A stretch of DNA of 15,230 bases from Acidimicrobiaceae bacterium (lineage in GTDB: Bacteria; Actinomycetota; Acidimicrobiia; Acidimicrobiales; RAAP-2), in the NCBI GenBank assembly GCA_003151555.1, contig PLXU01000036.1, positions 1 to 15,230 on the forward strand, written 5' to 3'. Under the pieces are notes generated by a model. It made no database searches and had not been told where the DNA came from. It saw nothing but the letters and a program-made list of their open reading frames with translations. Below, in pieces: positions 5,106-13,073 of this stretch. A program made the translations under genes and the position numbers. Every line of letters starts with the position of its first letter. Position 1 is the first letter of the stretch.

Positions 5106-7509
5106 TCCGCGCGGCCAGCGTTGCCGGAATGAGGGCGAGCATATTTCCGCCCACGATGATGATCGCAACGAGCAATGAGATCGTTGACCACGGGACAACG
5201 GCGAGTGGCACCGCACCCAGGCTGGCGGCGAAGTCCTTCCACACAATTCTTCCAATGATCAAGCCGGTGGGCACGCCAAAGACCACACCGATGACGGCGA
5301 TGGTCGTTGCCTGCCAACACATCGCCGTACTCACCTGTCGTCGAACAAATCCCAGAACTTTCAACAACGCAAACTGTCGTCTTCGTCGAGTCACGCTCAC
5401 GAAGAGTAAGTGCGCCAGCGTGGCCGCCCCGAAGAGGGCGAGCGTGACACCGAGCAGCAAGGGGAAGTCCACAGCCTGACCGAAGTTCACCAAATTCGTC
5501 GGCAGGGTCTGCACCTGCAAAAAGGGAGCGTACTTTCTCTCTAGATGGGTGACGGTACCGCGCCCCGCATGACCCGGCACGACACCAACTGCCACGCTCC
5601 AGGCGTTGCTGCCGTTTAACTTTTGATTGATTGCCTTAACGCAAGGCCGAGCGGACGGGCCGCTCGAACAGGCGATCGCTTCGAGCCCTTTTATCAATAG
5701 CAACGCTCCGTCGCCCAACCCACCAATGCCTACACTCGGAGGAATGACGACGGTCCCCACGACGGTCAAGGATTGCGTACGCGTTGCTCCCTTCAGATTC
5801 ACGACCGACACCGAAACTCGCGAGCCGACGTGTGTTTTCGTTAGGGCGAGCGAAGTCTGGCCGAGGTCCATCTGACTGGCATCAGTTGGATAGTGACCGG
5901 AGACGAGTGAGTACACCATCGGACCCTTGGCGACATCGACGTAGATCGATGGCACGGCCACGCCATCTATCTTGAGGTACTTGCCTTCGCCGCCGTAAGT
6001 AATTCTGATCACGTGAGGGTTGCGCTCGAGCGTCGGCAACAACGAATGCAACGTAGAAGTGGGCACGTTCTCCAGGTCCACTTGCCAGTTGGCGCCGTAG
6101 AGGTGAGGGGTTGACAGGAGATTAGTCAGGCTGGCCCCAAAAATCGTGGCGACGACGAGGGCCGCCACGGCCAGCACCGTACCAACCAGGGCGGTGGTCA
6201 CCGGGACGCTGGAACGTCCCCGGCCCCGCTCGAGGGCGTTTCGCACTCCGATCAATACGCTCGGCGGCGAACCCAGTTGGGCCACGATGTTGGCAACGCT
6301 CGAGGTGCCAACGACGCCCGTCTCGTCGTTGCGGCTTCTTTCGCCGTGCACTTGGGCCGCGCGCCACGAGGGCACGAGCGAGAGCACGAGGACAACGACC
6401 ACGATCGCGAGCACCCCGAGGCCGAGCGTGGGTCCGTCCAAGACGAAGCCTCGCGTGAGATCAGCTGCCCTCGCTTCGCCCACCGGCGTCAACGGTGAGA
6501 CGGCGAAGGCGAAGGCGAACGCTCCCACTGCGCCCATCAGTCCAATCGCGCCGGCGCGAATCATGCCCAGTGCAAATAATTGATTGGGGCGCAGTCCGAG
6601 CGCTGTGAGCGTCGGGTAGGACTGCCTTTCAACAAGGTTCTGACGCGACAACGCTTGACCAATGAGGGCGAATCCCGTCAGCGCGGCAAACAGGGCAAAC
6701 AGCCACCACCCGATCGCCTGGGGGTGGATCGACCCTTCGATCGCGGCCGTGGACGAGTCTTCATTCGTCACGAAGAAATCGTGTACTTTGCCGAGGTTGT
6801 TGATATAAAACTGAAAACGGGGCATGGCACTTTCGCCACCGTTGAGACGCACCTGGGCGAAGTAGCCCGACGCGACTCTCGGACCCATGGTACTGGCGAA
6901 TGATGCGCTGGTATAGAGCGAGTAGGAAGGCGTAGAAGTCGGAAAATCCAGCAGGCTCGCTTCGACGCCGACCACGCGAAAGTGCACTGTCGGACCGTGC
7001 GGCGCGGGCGTGGTGACGCTCGTAAGTATTTCATTGCGTTGCGCCAAAGTGAAAAACGGAACCGTGACAATTGATCCGATTCGCAGTCCGTACTGTTGTT
7101 GCATCGAGTAACCCACAAGTGCTTCACGCGGTCCCGAAGGCAAACGTCCAGAGAGTAGTTTGAGCGTGCTGGTGAGATGCGTCGTTGGCAGACTCACTAC
7201 TGCGACGTCACCACCCGGGACGAAGTGGCTTCCGGCCGAGAGGTTGCCGTTGAAAAAGTAGACGCTTTCGGCCACGGCCTCCACGTGGGGCAAGTGGACA
7301 AAGTCCTTGGGAAACTGCGTCGCCCCGAACACTCCCGCGTCGTAGCCATACTTGTCGACGAAGCGAGGAAAGGCCGACGACGTGCGCTGCGCCGCCGAGA
7401 CCCCGGCGAGTACGGTGCCCCCGATCAGCGAGACGAGGAACGCGAGCGCGATCCACGAGGCCCGCCGACGGCGCCACTCGGCGCGAAAAAGCATGCCAAG
7501 GCTTCGCAC
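5074..7509 (-). CDS. FtsX/MacB-type ABC transporter permease, divergent member of the array
   Basis: The gene encodes 811 residues from GTG 7509, preceded by GAGG at 7 nt. The layout is one N-terminal helix (about 19-40) ending in GVSAAQRTSSAFPRF, an extracytoplasmic domain to about 260, three helices (266-285, 314-340, 361-382), a fifth at 438-460, a second external domain, then three helices (684-705, 730-753, 777-798). Cytosolic coupling segments follow helix 2 (SYPTLTALGLRPNQ) and helix 6 (RRRRQFALLKVLGF). This is the double-FtsX plan of large actinobacterial permeases that partner a MacB/LolD-type ATPase. It is shorter than its neighbours, ends SPAEALREA instead of ALVLRAE, has LYGANW for LYGWNW after helix 5, and carries an external cysteine pair (C614, C623). 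Substrate unknown. Confidence 0.9.
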   Translation of the reverse strand: MRSLGMLFRAEWRRRRASWIALAFLVSLIGGTVLAGVSAAQRTSSAFPRFVDKYGYDAGVFGATQFPKDFVHLPHVEAVAESVYFFNGNLSAGSHFVPGGDVAVVSLPTTHLTSTLKLLSGRLPSGPREALVGYSMQQQYGLRIGSIVTVPFFTLAQRNEILTSVTTPAPHGPTVHFRVVGVEASLLDFPTSTPSYSLYTSASFASTMGPRVASGYFAQVRLNGGESAMPRFQFYINNLGKVHDFFVTNEDSSTAAIEGSIHPQAIGWWLFALFAALTGFALIGQALSRQNLVERQSYPTLTALGLRPNQLFALGMIRAGAIGLMGAVGAFAFAFAVSPLTPVGEARAADLTRGFVLDGPTLGLGVLAIVVVVLVLSLVPSWRAAQVHGERSRNDETGVVGTSSVANIVAQLGSPPSVLIGVRNALERGRGRSSVPVTTALVGTVLAVAALVVATIFGASLTNLLSTPHLYGANWQVDLENVPTSTLHSLLPTLERNPHVIRITYGGEGKYLKIDGVAVPSIYVDVAKGPMVYSLVSGHYPTDASQMDLGQTSLALTKTHVGSRVSVSVVNLKGATRTQSLTVVGTVVIPPSVGIGGLGDGALLLIKGLEAIACSSGPSARPCVKAINQKLNGSNAWSVAVGVVPGHAGRGTVTHLERKYAPFLQVQTLPTNLVNFGQAVDFPLLLGVTLALFGAATLAHLLFVSVTRRRRQFALLKVLGFVRRQVSTAMCWQATTIAVIGVVFGVPTGLIIGRIVWKDFAASLGAVPLAVVPWSTISLLVAIIIVGGNMLALIPATLAARISPAEALREA

Positions 7510-7549
7510 TACCGACCTCGTTGCAGGACGCTTATCGGCTCCGTCATGA

Positions 7550-10102
7550 TCATTCTGCCCTAAGGACCAGAGCCGTTGACGTGCGTGAAGCGATCCGACC
7601 GGGAATCGCCGCCACCAGGTTCGCCAACACGAGTGCCCCTAACACGATAAAGAGAAGTTGAAGTACCGGCACGGACGGATCGGGCACAGCGTAGATTTCT
7701 CGAGCGAAGAGGATCCACAGCCACCGGCCCAGCACGATCCCCACCGGTACGCCCACGACAATGCCGACCACGGCAGTGGCCGAAGCCTGCCAGGCAACCG
7801 CCGTCGCGAGTTGGCGCTGGGTGAATCCAAGTGCCCTGAGCAACGCTAAGTCCCTGCGGCGACGTCGAACCGAACTCGCGAGGGCGAGACCGAGGGCGAC
7901 CACCGCACCCACACCCAGGCCCGCGGCCAGTATTGCGGGCGTGGCCCCGGTGGATTGGTAGGCAATCATTTCGGCCGGTCGCTGGACGCCGACCACGAAG
8001 ACGCCGCCCGCACCGGACCTCGGATCGGCGATCAACACCTTGTTGGCCGCGCGGGCGATCTTTTGCAGCGACGCCCGACCGGCCGCCGGCGATACACCAG
8101 ATCGAAATCGAACGACCTCGATGGCCGGTCCGTTCAGGTTGGGATCGGGATTGGAAATGGCCTTCTGGAATGCCGCCGGCCCAAAGTTCGAAGCGAAGAG
8201 GACTCCGTTACCCATAGAGACGTGGTCAGTCCCACTGGTTCCGATCGCCGGAAACGTAGCGGTTCCCACGATCTTCAACGGGGTCGGCGGGATGTATATT
8301 GGTGCGTTCTTTTTGCTCCCGTAACTGAAATAGACAGTGTCGCCCACCTTCTTGTGCAGCGCCGCGAGGGTCTCGGCACCCACGACGATCTGGTTCGCCG
8401 CATCGAGCCCGTGGCCCGAGAGTATTGGCGGGCCGAGCGCTGCGTGCGTGGAGCCGTCTAATTCAGGCTCCGTCTGGCCGTCTATCTGCACGTCCCCGAA
8501 ACTGAATCCGGCCCACGCGGCGACGTCGGGATCGTGATTTAGAAGCCGACCCGCAATCGGCGGGACGCTGCCACCCGCCCCAGTGGACAACGCGTCGTTC
8601 CAGTTCCAGCCGTAGAGGGCGGGATGAGAGTTGAGGGTGCCGAGACTACTGCCGAACGTTGCGGTCGTCACTACCACCACGACCGCCAACACGGCCCCGA
8701 CCATCACCGAACGTACCGGTACCGAGGTGCGCCCGTGGCCGCGCTGGAGGGAAAAGCGAAGCCCGACGAGCGCGGCGGTGGAAAGACCGGCTCTCGTGGC
8801 GGCGCTCACAATCTTTGACCGGTGTTCGACCGGCTCTTGGCGTCGCGCCGAGCGTCGAGCCGCTTGTCGCGTGGCCAGCGCCAAGGTCAGTACACCGAGT
8901 CCACCAATAATGAGGGCGACGCCAAAGCCGAGCACCGTCCAGTCGAAGGCGAAGCCGCTTGATGGTTCGACCTGACGCACCGGACCGAGCGGCGCCAGCG
9001 GCGAGAGCAGCACCGCAACGCCGAGCGCCGCAAGTGAACCGAGTATCACTGAGCCAAGGAGCCCCAGCGTCGCGTCCAAAGTCACGGCGGTGTCGCTGGC
9101 CCCTAGGGCGCGCAGCACGTCAAGGTCCTCCCCGTCAGCCCAGAGCCGGCGACTGATGGTGAGTCCGGCGATCAAGAGAGCGGCGAGGGCGGCAATCATC
9201 CCGAAGATACCGAGGGCGAAGGCCTCGGGCTTACTGGCCCGCTGCACCTGACCCGTCACGACAGAAGTGAAGTGAAAGGCGTAGACCGTTCCCTTGGGAA
9301 CCAGGTGGACAATCGCTCGCACGACGCGGGCCACATCCTCGTTTCCGTGTTTGAGGCGCAGCCCGTAGACCGGCAACGTCGCCGACGAAGCCAGGCGTCG
9401 CGTGAGCGCTGGCGTCAGCAGCACTTCGGTCGGGTAGCGATCAACGTCGTCGTGCGAGACTTGACTCGAGAACACGATCAGGCCCACGAGTTTCACCGAG
9501 AACGTTCTCACCGCGTTCGCGGCCGAGGGATTGAAACTGTTGTTCTGAACCTGTTCTAACGAGTACGCACCGAACGTGACCCTCTCGCCCACGTGCCAAC
9601 CCAGGATTTGCGCCGCCGCCGCCGTGGCGTCCATTTCGTCAGCCCGACGTGGATCGGCCAAGCGACCTTGCGCGACACTCACCCGATCTTGATGGAAGTA
9701 CATGCCGCCCGTGCTGCCGTCGATGTTGACTTCATTGCCGTAGATGGCTGGCGCGGCCGCGATGGGCTTGCCGTTTGGCTTCAGCGGCACGACTATCATC
9801 GCCGGCGCGCTCGCAACGTGCTGCACGTCGGGTAGTCGGGCGAGTTGCTTGGCCAGGTCGGCGGACGCGGGACCCAGCAGCGACTCCTGAAGGTTCCAGA
9901 TCTGGGCCTGCAGGTTTGAGGCGTCGGTGGTCGCCAGGTATTTGGGAAAGGCGGACTGCGTGCGTCGCGCGCCCGCGATCGCGCCCATCGCCACGCCGCC
10001 GACCAGTCCCACCAGCAACACCACGGTGAGGTACCCGCCCCAGCGCCGATGTAGCGTCGCGCGAAAGCGATAGATGGCGAGTGATAGCGGGCCCGAAGTC
10101 AT
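7550..10102 (-). CDS. FtsX/MacB-type ABC transporter permease
   Basis: The gene encodes 850 residues from ATG 10102. Helices lie at about 24-45, 294-316, 345-368, 388-411, 465-487, 722-744, 771-793 and 812-834, with two large external domains (46-290 and 488-720). After helix 1 comes AIAGARRTQSAFPKYL, the hallmark start of this actinobacterial group. Coupling segments are LDVLRALGASDTAV (327-340) and RRRDLALLRALGFTQRQL (748-765), the latter the classic FtsX motif that touches the ATPase. SHPALYGWNW (492-501) and LSGHGLDAANQIVVG (561-575) recur in the upstream paralogues. The C-terminus is TSTALVLRAE. Its ATG overlaps the stop of a small ORF (ATGA). No transported substrate or energy-transducing partner can be named from the window. 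Confidence 0.92.
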   Translation of the reverse strand: MTSGPLSLAIYRFRATLHRRWGGYLTVVLLVGLVGGVAMGAIAGARRTQSAFPKYLATTDASNLQAQIWNLQESLLGPASADLAKQLARLPDVQHVASAPAMIVVPLKPNGKPIAAAPAIYGNEVNIDGSTGGMYFHQDRVSVAQGRLADPRRADEMDATAAAAQILGWHVGERVTFGAYSLEQVQNNSFNPSAANAVRTFSVKLVGLIVFSSQVSHDDVDRYPTEVLLTPALTRRLASSATLPVYGLRLKHGNEDVARVVRAIVHLVPKGTVYAFHFTSVVTGQVQRASKPEAFALGIFGMIAALAALLIAGLTISRRLWADGEDLDVLRALGASDTAVTLDATLGLLGSVILGSLAALGVAVLLSPLAPLGPVRQVEPSSGFAFDWTVLGFGVALIIGGLGVLTLALATRQAARRSARRQEPVEHRSKIVSAATRAGLSTAALVGLRFSLQRGHGRTSVPVRSVMVGAVLAVVVVVTTATFGSSLGTLNSHPALYGWNWNDALSTGAGGSVPPIAGRLLNHDPDVAAWAGFSFGDVQIDGQTEPELDGSTHAALGPPILSGHGLDAANQIVVGAETLAALHKKVGDTVYFSYGSKKNAPIYIPPTPLKIVGTATFPAIGTSGTDHVSMGNGVLFASNFGPAAFQKAISNPDPNLNGPAIEVVRFRSGVSPAAGRASLQKIARAANKVLIADPRSGAGGVFVVGVQRPAEMIAYQSTGATPAILAAGLGVGAVVALGLALASSVRRRRRDLALLRALGFTQRQLATAVAWQASATAVVGIVVGVPVGIVLGRWLWILFAREIYAVPDPSVPVLQLLFIVLGALVLANLVAAIPGRIASRTSTALVLRAE

Positions 10103-10260
10103 AGTGAAGAGCCCTGCGTACGCGTCAAGTATTCGCGAACTGGTGCCGCCAACGCCACTGACGCCAGGGGGAATTGTTCGCTGATTGCTAGCGCTACCTG
10201 AGGGTCGCCGGGACGCGCTTTAAGTAAAGCCAACGCGGGCGAGTTGTACGGACTACTCAT
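10099..10260 (-). CDS. Possible small protein coupled to the permease start (unrecognised)
   Basis: This frame of 53 codons (ATG 10260) ends in TGA sharing ATGA with the 850-residue permease. An upstream ATG at 10296 would give 65 residues. The product, starting MSSPYNSPALALLKARPGDP, is predicted mainly helical (VALAISEQFPLASVALAAPV) with no cysteines, signal or known motif. Third-position GC is about 57% by hand count, lower than in the adjacent permease. No good Shine-Dalgarno is seen at either ATG. The stop-start overlap is the main argument for translation, as a coupling leader or a small subunit. Chance is a real alternative in this 228-bp gap, which otherwise holds only an 18-codon frame upstream. 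Confidence 0.35.
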   Translation of the reverse strand: MSSPYNSPALALLKARPGDPQVALAISEQFPLASVALAAPVREYLTRTQGSSL

Positions 10261-10330
10261 CCGATTGCCCCAATTCGGCGCACTCTTGCGTTTCATTCAC
10301 ACGCGTCATGGGAATTGAGACCCTCCATTC

Positions 10331-12874
10331 TCACTCGGCGCGAAGCACCAAGGCCGTCGACGTTCGAGCGGCGCTGCGTCCCGGCAGCACCGCGACCAGA
10401 TTGGTGAAGGCCAGCGCGCCCAGACCCACCAGCACCACCGACAGGACTGGCACCGTGGCGTCGGGCACGGCGTTGATGTTGCGCGCGAACAGCGTCCACA
10501 GTTCACGCCCGACGACGATGCCGAGTGGAACCCCAACGACGATACCGACGAAGGCGTCAACCGTGGCCTGCCAGGCAACGGCGGCTGACAACTGACGTTG
10601 ACTGAATCCAAACGCCTTCAACAGGGCCAGGTCTCTTCGGCGTCGACGAACCGACGAAGTGAGGGTGAGACCAAGCGCGACGACCGCCCCCACGGCCAGG
10701 CCCAGCGCGAGAATGATCGGCGTCGAACCGATGCTGCGGTAGTTGACGATCTGCACGGGACGCACGACCGATAGCACACTGACCAGGTTGCCCGTAGCCT
10801 TCGGATCGGCGAGAAGCACCTTGTTCGCCGCGTGGCTTATTCGTTGCATATCGGCCCGGCCGGCCGGCGCGCTCACGGTGGACGCCAGGCGAATGAAGAC
10901 CATTTCGGGACCATCCAAGTTCGGATCAGCATTGTTCAAGGTGTTGAGCAGGGCCGGCGGCAGGATGCCAAAGGGTACGATGGCACCGGTGCCCATGGAA
11001 GTGTGCTGGGCCACGAAGGTGGAATAGCCGACCGCGGGAAGCGTGGCCGTGCCGACGATGATCAATCTGGTCGGAGGAACGAAGAGGGGCGCATCCTTTG
11101 CGCTGGCGAAACTGAAGGTGACCGTGTCGCCCACGTGCTTGTGCAGCTCGGCCATGGTGGCCGCCCCCAGCACGACCTGGTTGTTGGCGTCGATTTCGTG
11201 TCCCGAAAGAACGGGCGGAAATACTTTGGCGTGCTTCGACGTCAACAGAATCGGCAGCGTCAGTCCGTTTATCTGGGCGTTGTTGTAGTCATAGCCGGTC
11301 CACGCGGCGACGTTCGGGTCCTTTCGCAGTAACGACGTGGCCGTCGGCGGGACGTTACTGCTCGGGTTAAAGGCGTAATTCCAGTTCCAACCGTAGAGAG
11401 CCGGATGCGACACCAGGGTGCTGAGCCCACTCGCGAAGGTGAGGGTGGCGACCATCATGGCGACCGCCAGTACCGTACCGACCAGCACTGATCGTACCGG
11501 CACCGCCGTGCGACCCCGTCCCGGTTCTAGGGCGAAATGAACGCCGACCACTCCAGCGACCGACATGCCCGCCGCCTGGAGAAGACGAACGGTGCTGGAA
11601 CGACGGGGCTCAGCTTGACGCCTCCGGGCGGTGCGATGAGCAGCACCCCGCACGGACTGTGCGACGGCGATGGCGCACAGGGCAACCACGAGGACGGCGA
11701 AGCCCGCCAGGAGCACCGTCGCGTCGAACGAGATTCCCTTCCCGGGGTAGACGGGACGCACCGGTCCCAGGGGCGACAGCGGCGAAAGACTCACCGCGAC
11801 GAGTACTGCCACCAGCGCCCCTAGCACGACGGCACCCACGATTCCGATCAGACCCTCCGCAAGGTTGGAGGCGGGACTGGCCCCGAGAGAGCGCAGTATC
11901 CGCCGTTCTTCGTCGCCGCGTTGGAGGAATCGAGCGATGGCCTGGGCCGCCAAGACCAGGCAGGCCAAAGCCGCAATCACCCCGAAGGCGCCCAGCGCCA
12001 CCGACTCCGGCTTGATGGCCAGTTCAGTGGTGGCGACCACCTGGGAGGTGACGTGAAACTCGACCTGATAACCACTCGGCACGAGTTTCACCAACTCTTG
12101 CTCCATCTTCACAATGTTGTCAACGCCTCGATCAAGTTGGATCCCGTAGAGCGAAGGAGCGTGGCTGGGCGCTAACTTGGCTATTTCCTCGACCATTGCC
12201 TGCGACGGAAAAACGAATCCGTACACCTGATCGACGCCGTCTTGGACCACCTGCGAGTTAAGCACGGCAATTCCCACCACCGTGGTGTGAAAAAGGCGAA
12301 AGGGCTTTACCTTGGGAGTGCCGAAGCCGGCCAAGCCCTCTTGGGAGGGAAGGTAGAGGCCCAGCGACAGTTGCCCGCCCACGCGCACGCCGTAGATGCG
12401 GGCGGCGGCGGCGGTCATGACAATCTCATCGGCCCGCTGGGGATTCGCCGCCCGACCCTTCGTTATCGCGAGCTTGTCTTGATTGGATAACATCCCGTCC
12501 GTGCTTCCGACCGCGATAACGGGTCCCAAGGTACTGAGACGTGGTGCGCCGCTGGCGTTCAACGGCACGATAGAGGGGGAGAAAAGACTGCCCACGTGCT
12601 TCACGCCCGACAGAGCGGCGATGTTGGATTTCAAATTGGGACCGGCCTGGCCACCATTGGCATTGCTGTAGACCGCCATGGTGAGGGCCGACGGGTTAGT
12701 GCTCGCCATAAACGTGGGATAGGAAGACTGCGTACGCCTCGCGGCCGCGATCGACGCCATACTCACTCCGCCGATCAGACCGATCAACAGGGCCACGGTG
12801 AGATAGCTCGTCCAACTGCGACGAAGGGTGGCCCGATACCGGTACCAGGCGACACCCACCACGTTTCCGCTCAC
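10331..12874 (-). CDS. FtsX/MacB-type ABC transporter permease
   Basis: The gene encodes 847 residues from GTG 12874, with GGGAG 7 nt ahead. The architecture is the same as in the 850-residue paralogue: helix 1 (about 23-44) then SIAAARRTQSSYPTFM, an external domain, helices 291-314, 341-366, 386-408 and 462-484, the SHPALYGWNW signature (489-498), a second external domain with LSGHEIDANNQVVLG (557-571), then three C-terminal helices (718-741, 768-790, 808-830). Coupling segments are RRILRSLGASPASN (324-337) and RRRRDLALLKAFGFSQRQ (744-761). The C-terminus ALVLRAE is identical to two of the other permeases. Tandem duplication with divergence of the external domains is the simplest origin. It should work as half of a permease dimer with an ATPase encoded elsewhere. 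Confidence 0.92.
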   Translation of the reverse strand: MSGNVVGVAWYRYRATLRRSWTSYLTVALLIGLIGGVSMASIAAARRTQSSYPTFMASTNPSALTMAVYSNANGGQAGPNLKSNIAALSGVKHVGSLFSPSIVPLNASGAPRLSTLGPVIAVGSTDGMLSNQDKLAITKGRAANPQRADEIVMTAAAARIYGVRVGGQLSLGLYLPSQEGLAGFGTPKVKPFRLFHTTVVGIAVLNSQVVQDGVDQVYGFVFPSQAMVEEIAKLAPSHAPSLYGIQLDRGVDNIVKMEQELVKLVPSGYQVEFHVTSQVVATTELAIKPESVALGAFGVIAALACLVLAAQAIARFLQRGDEERRILRSLGASPASNLAEGLIGIVGAVVLGALVAVLVAVSLSPLSPLGPVRPVYPGKGISFDATVLLAGFAVLVVALCAIAVAQSVRGAAHRTARRRQAEPRRSSTVRLLQAAGMSVAGVVGVHFALEPGRGRTAVPVRSVLVGTVLAVAMMVATLTFASGLSTLVSHPALYGWNWNYAFNPSSNVPPTATSLLRKDPNVAAWTGYDYNNAQINGLTLPILLTSKHAKVFPPVLSGHEIDANNQVVLGAATMAELHKHVGDTVTFSFASAKDAPLFVPPTRLIIVGTATLPAVGYSTFVAQHTSMGTGAIVPFGILPPALLNTLNNADPNLDGPEMVFIRLASTVSAPAGRADMQRISHAANKVLLADPKATGNLVSVLSVVRPVQIVNYRSIGSTPIILALGLAVGAVVALGLTLTSSVRRRRRDLALLKAFGFSQRQLSAAVAWQATVDAFVGIVVGVPLGIVVGRELWTLFARNINAVPDATVPVLSVVLVGLGALAFTNLVAVLPGRSAARTSTALVLRAE

Positions 12875-13073
12875 GACAGAGCTCCCCTTTCCGCGCGGCC
12901 AACGTTCACCACCCTCGCCAGTTTGGCGGGCGCCGCGGACACGGCCAAGGCGGTCACCCCACTACATTCGTACGTGCTAACACCACTTCGCTTGGCTGAT
13001 GGATTTTTTTACGAGGGCGAAGTTCGTGCTGCGACGTGTGCCGGGGTTGCCGGGCCGGTTACCGTACTGCGCG

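Noticed and set aside
13005..13011. T7 run as a terminator tract
   Set aside because: The run is T on the plus strand, hence A on the transcribed minus strand, and no stable hairpin lies in the right place.
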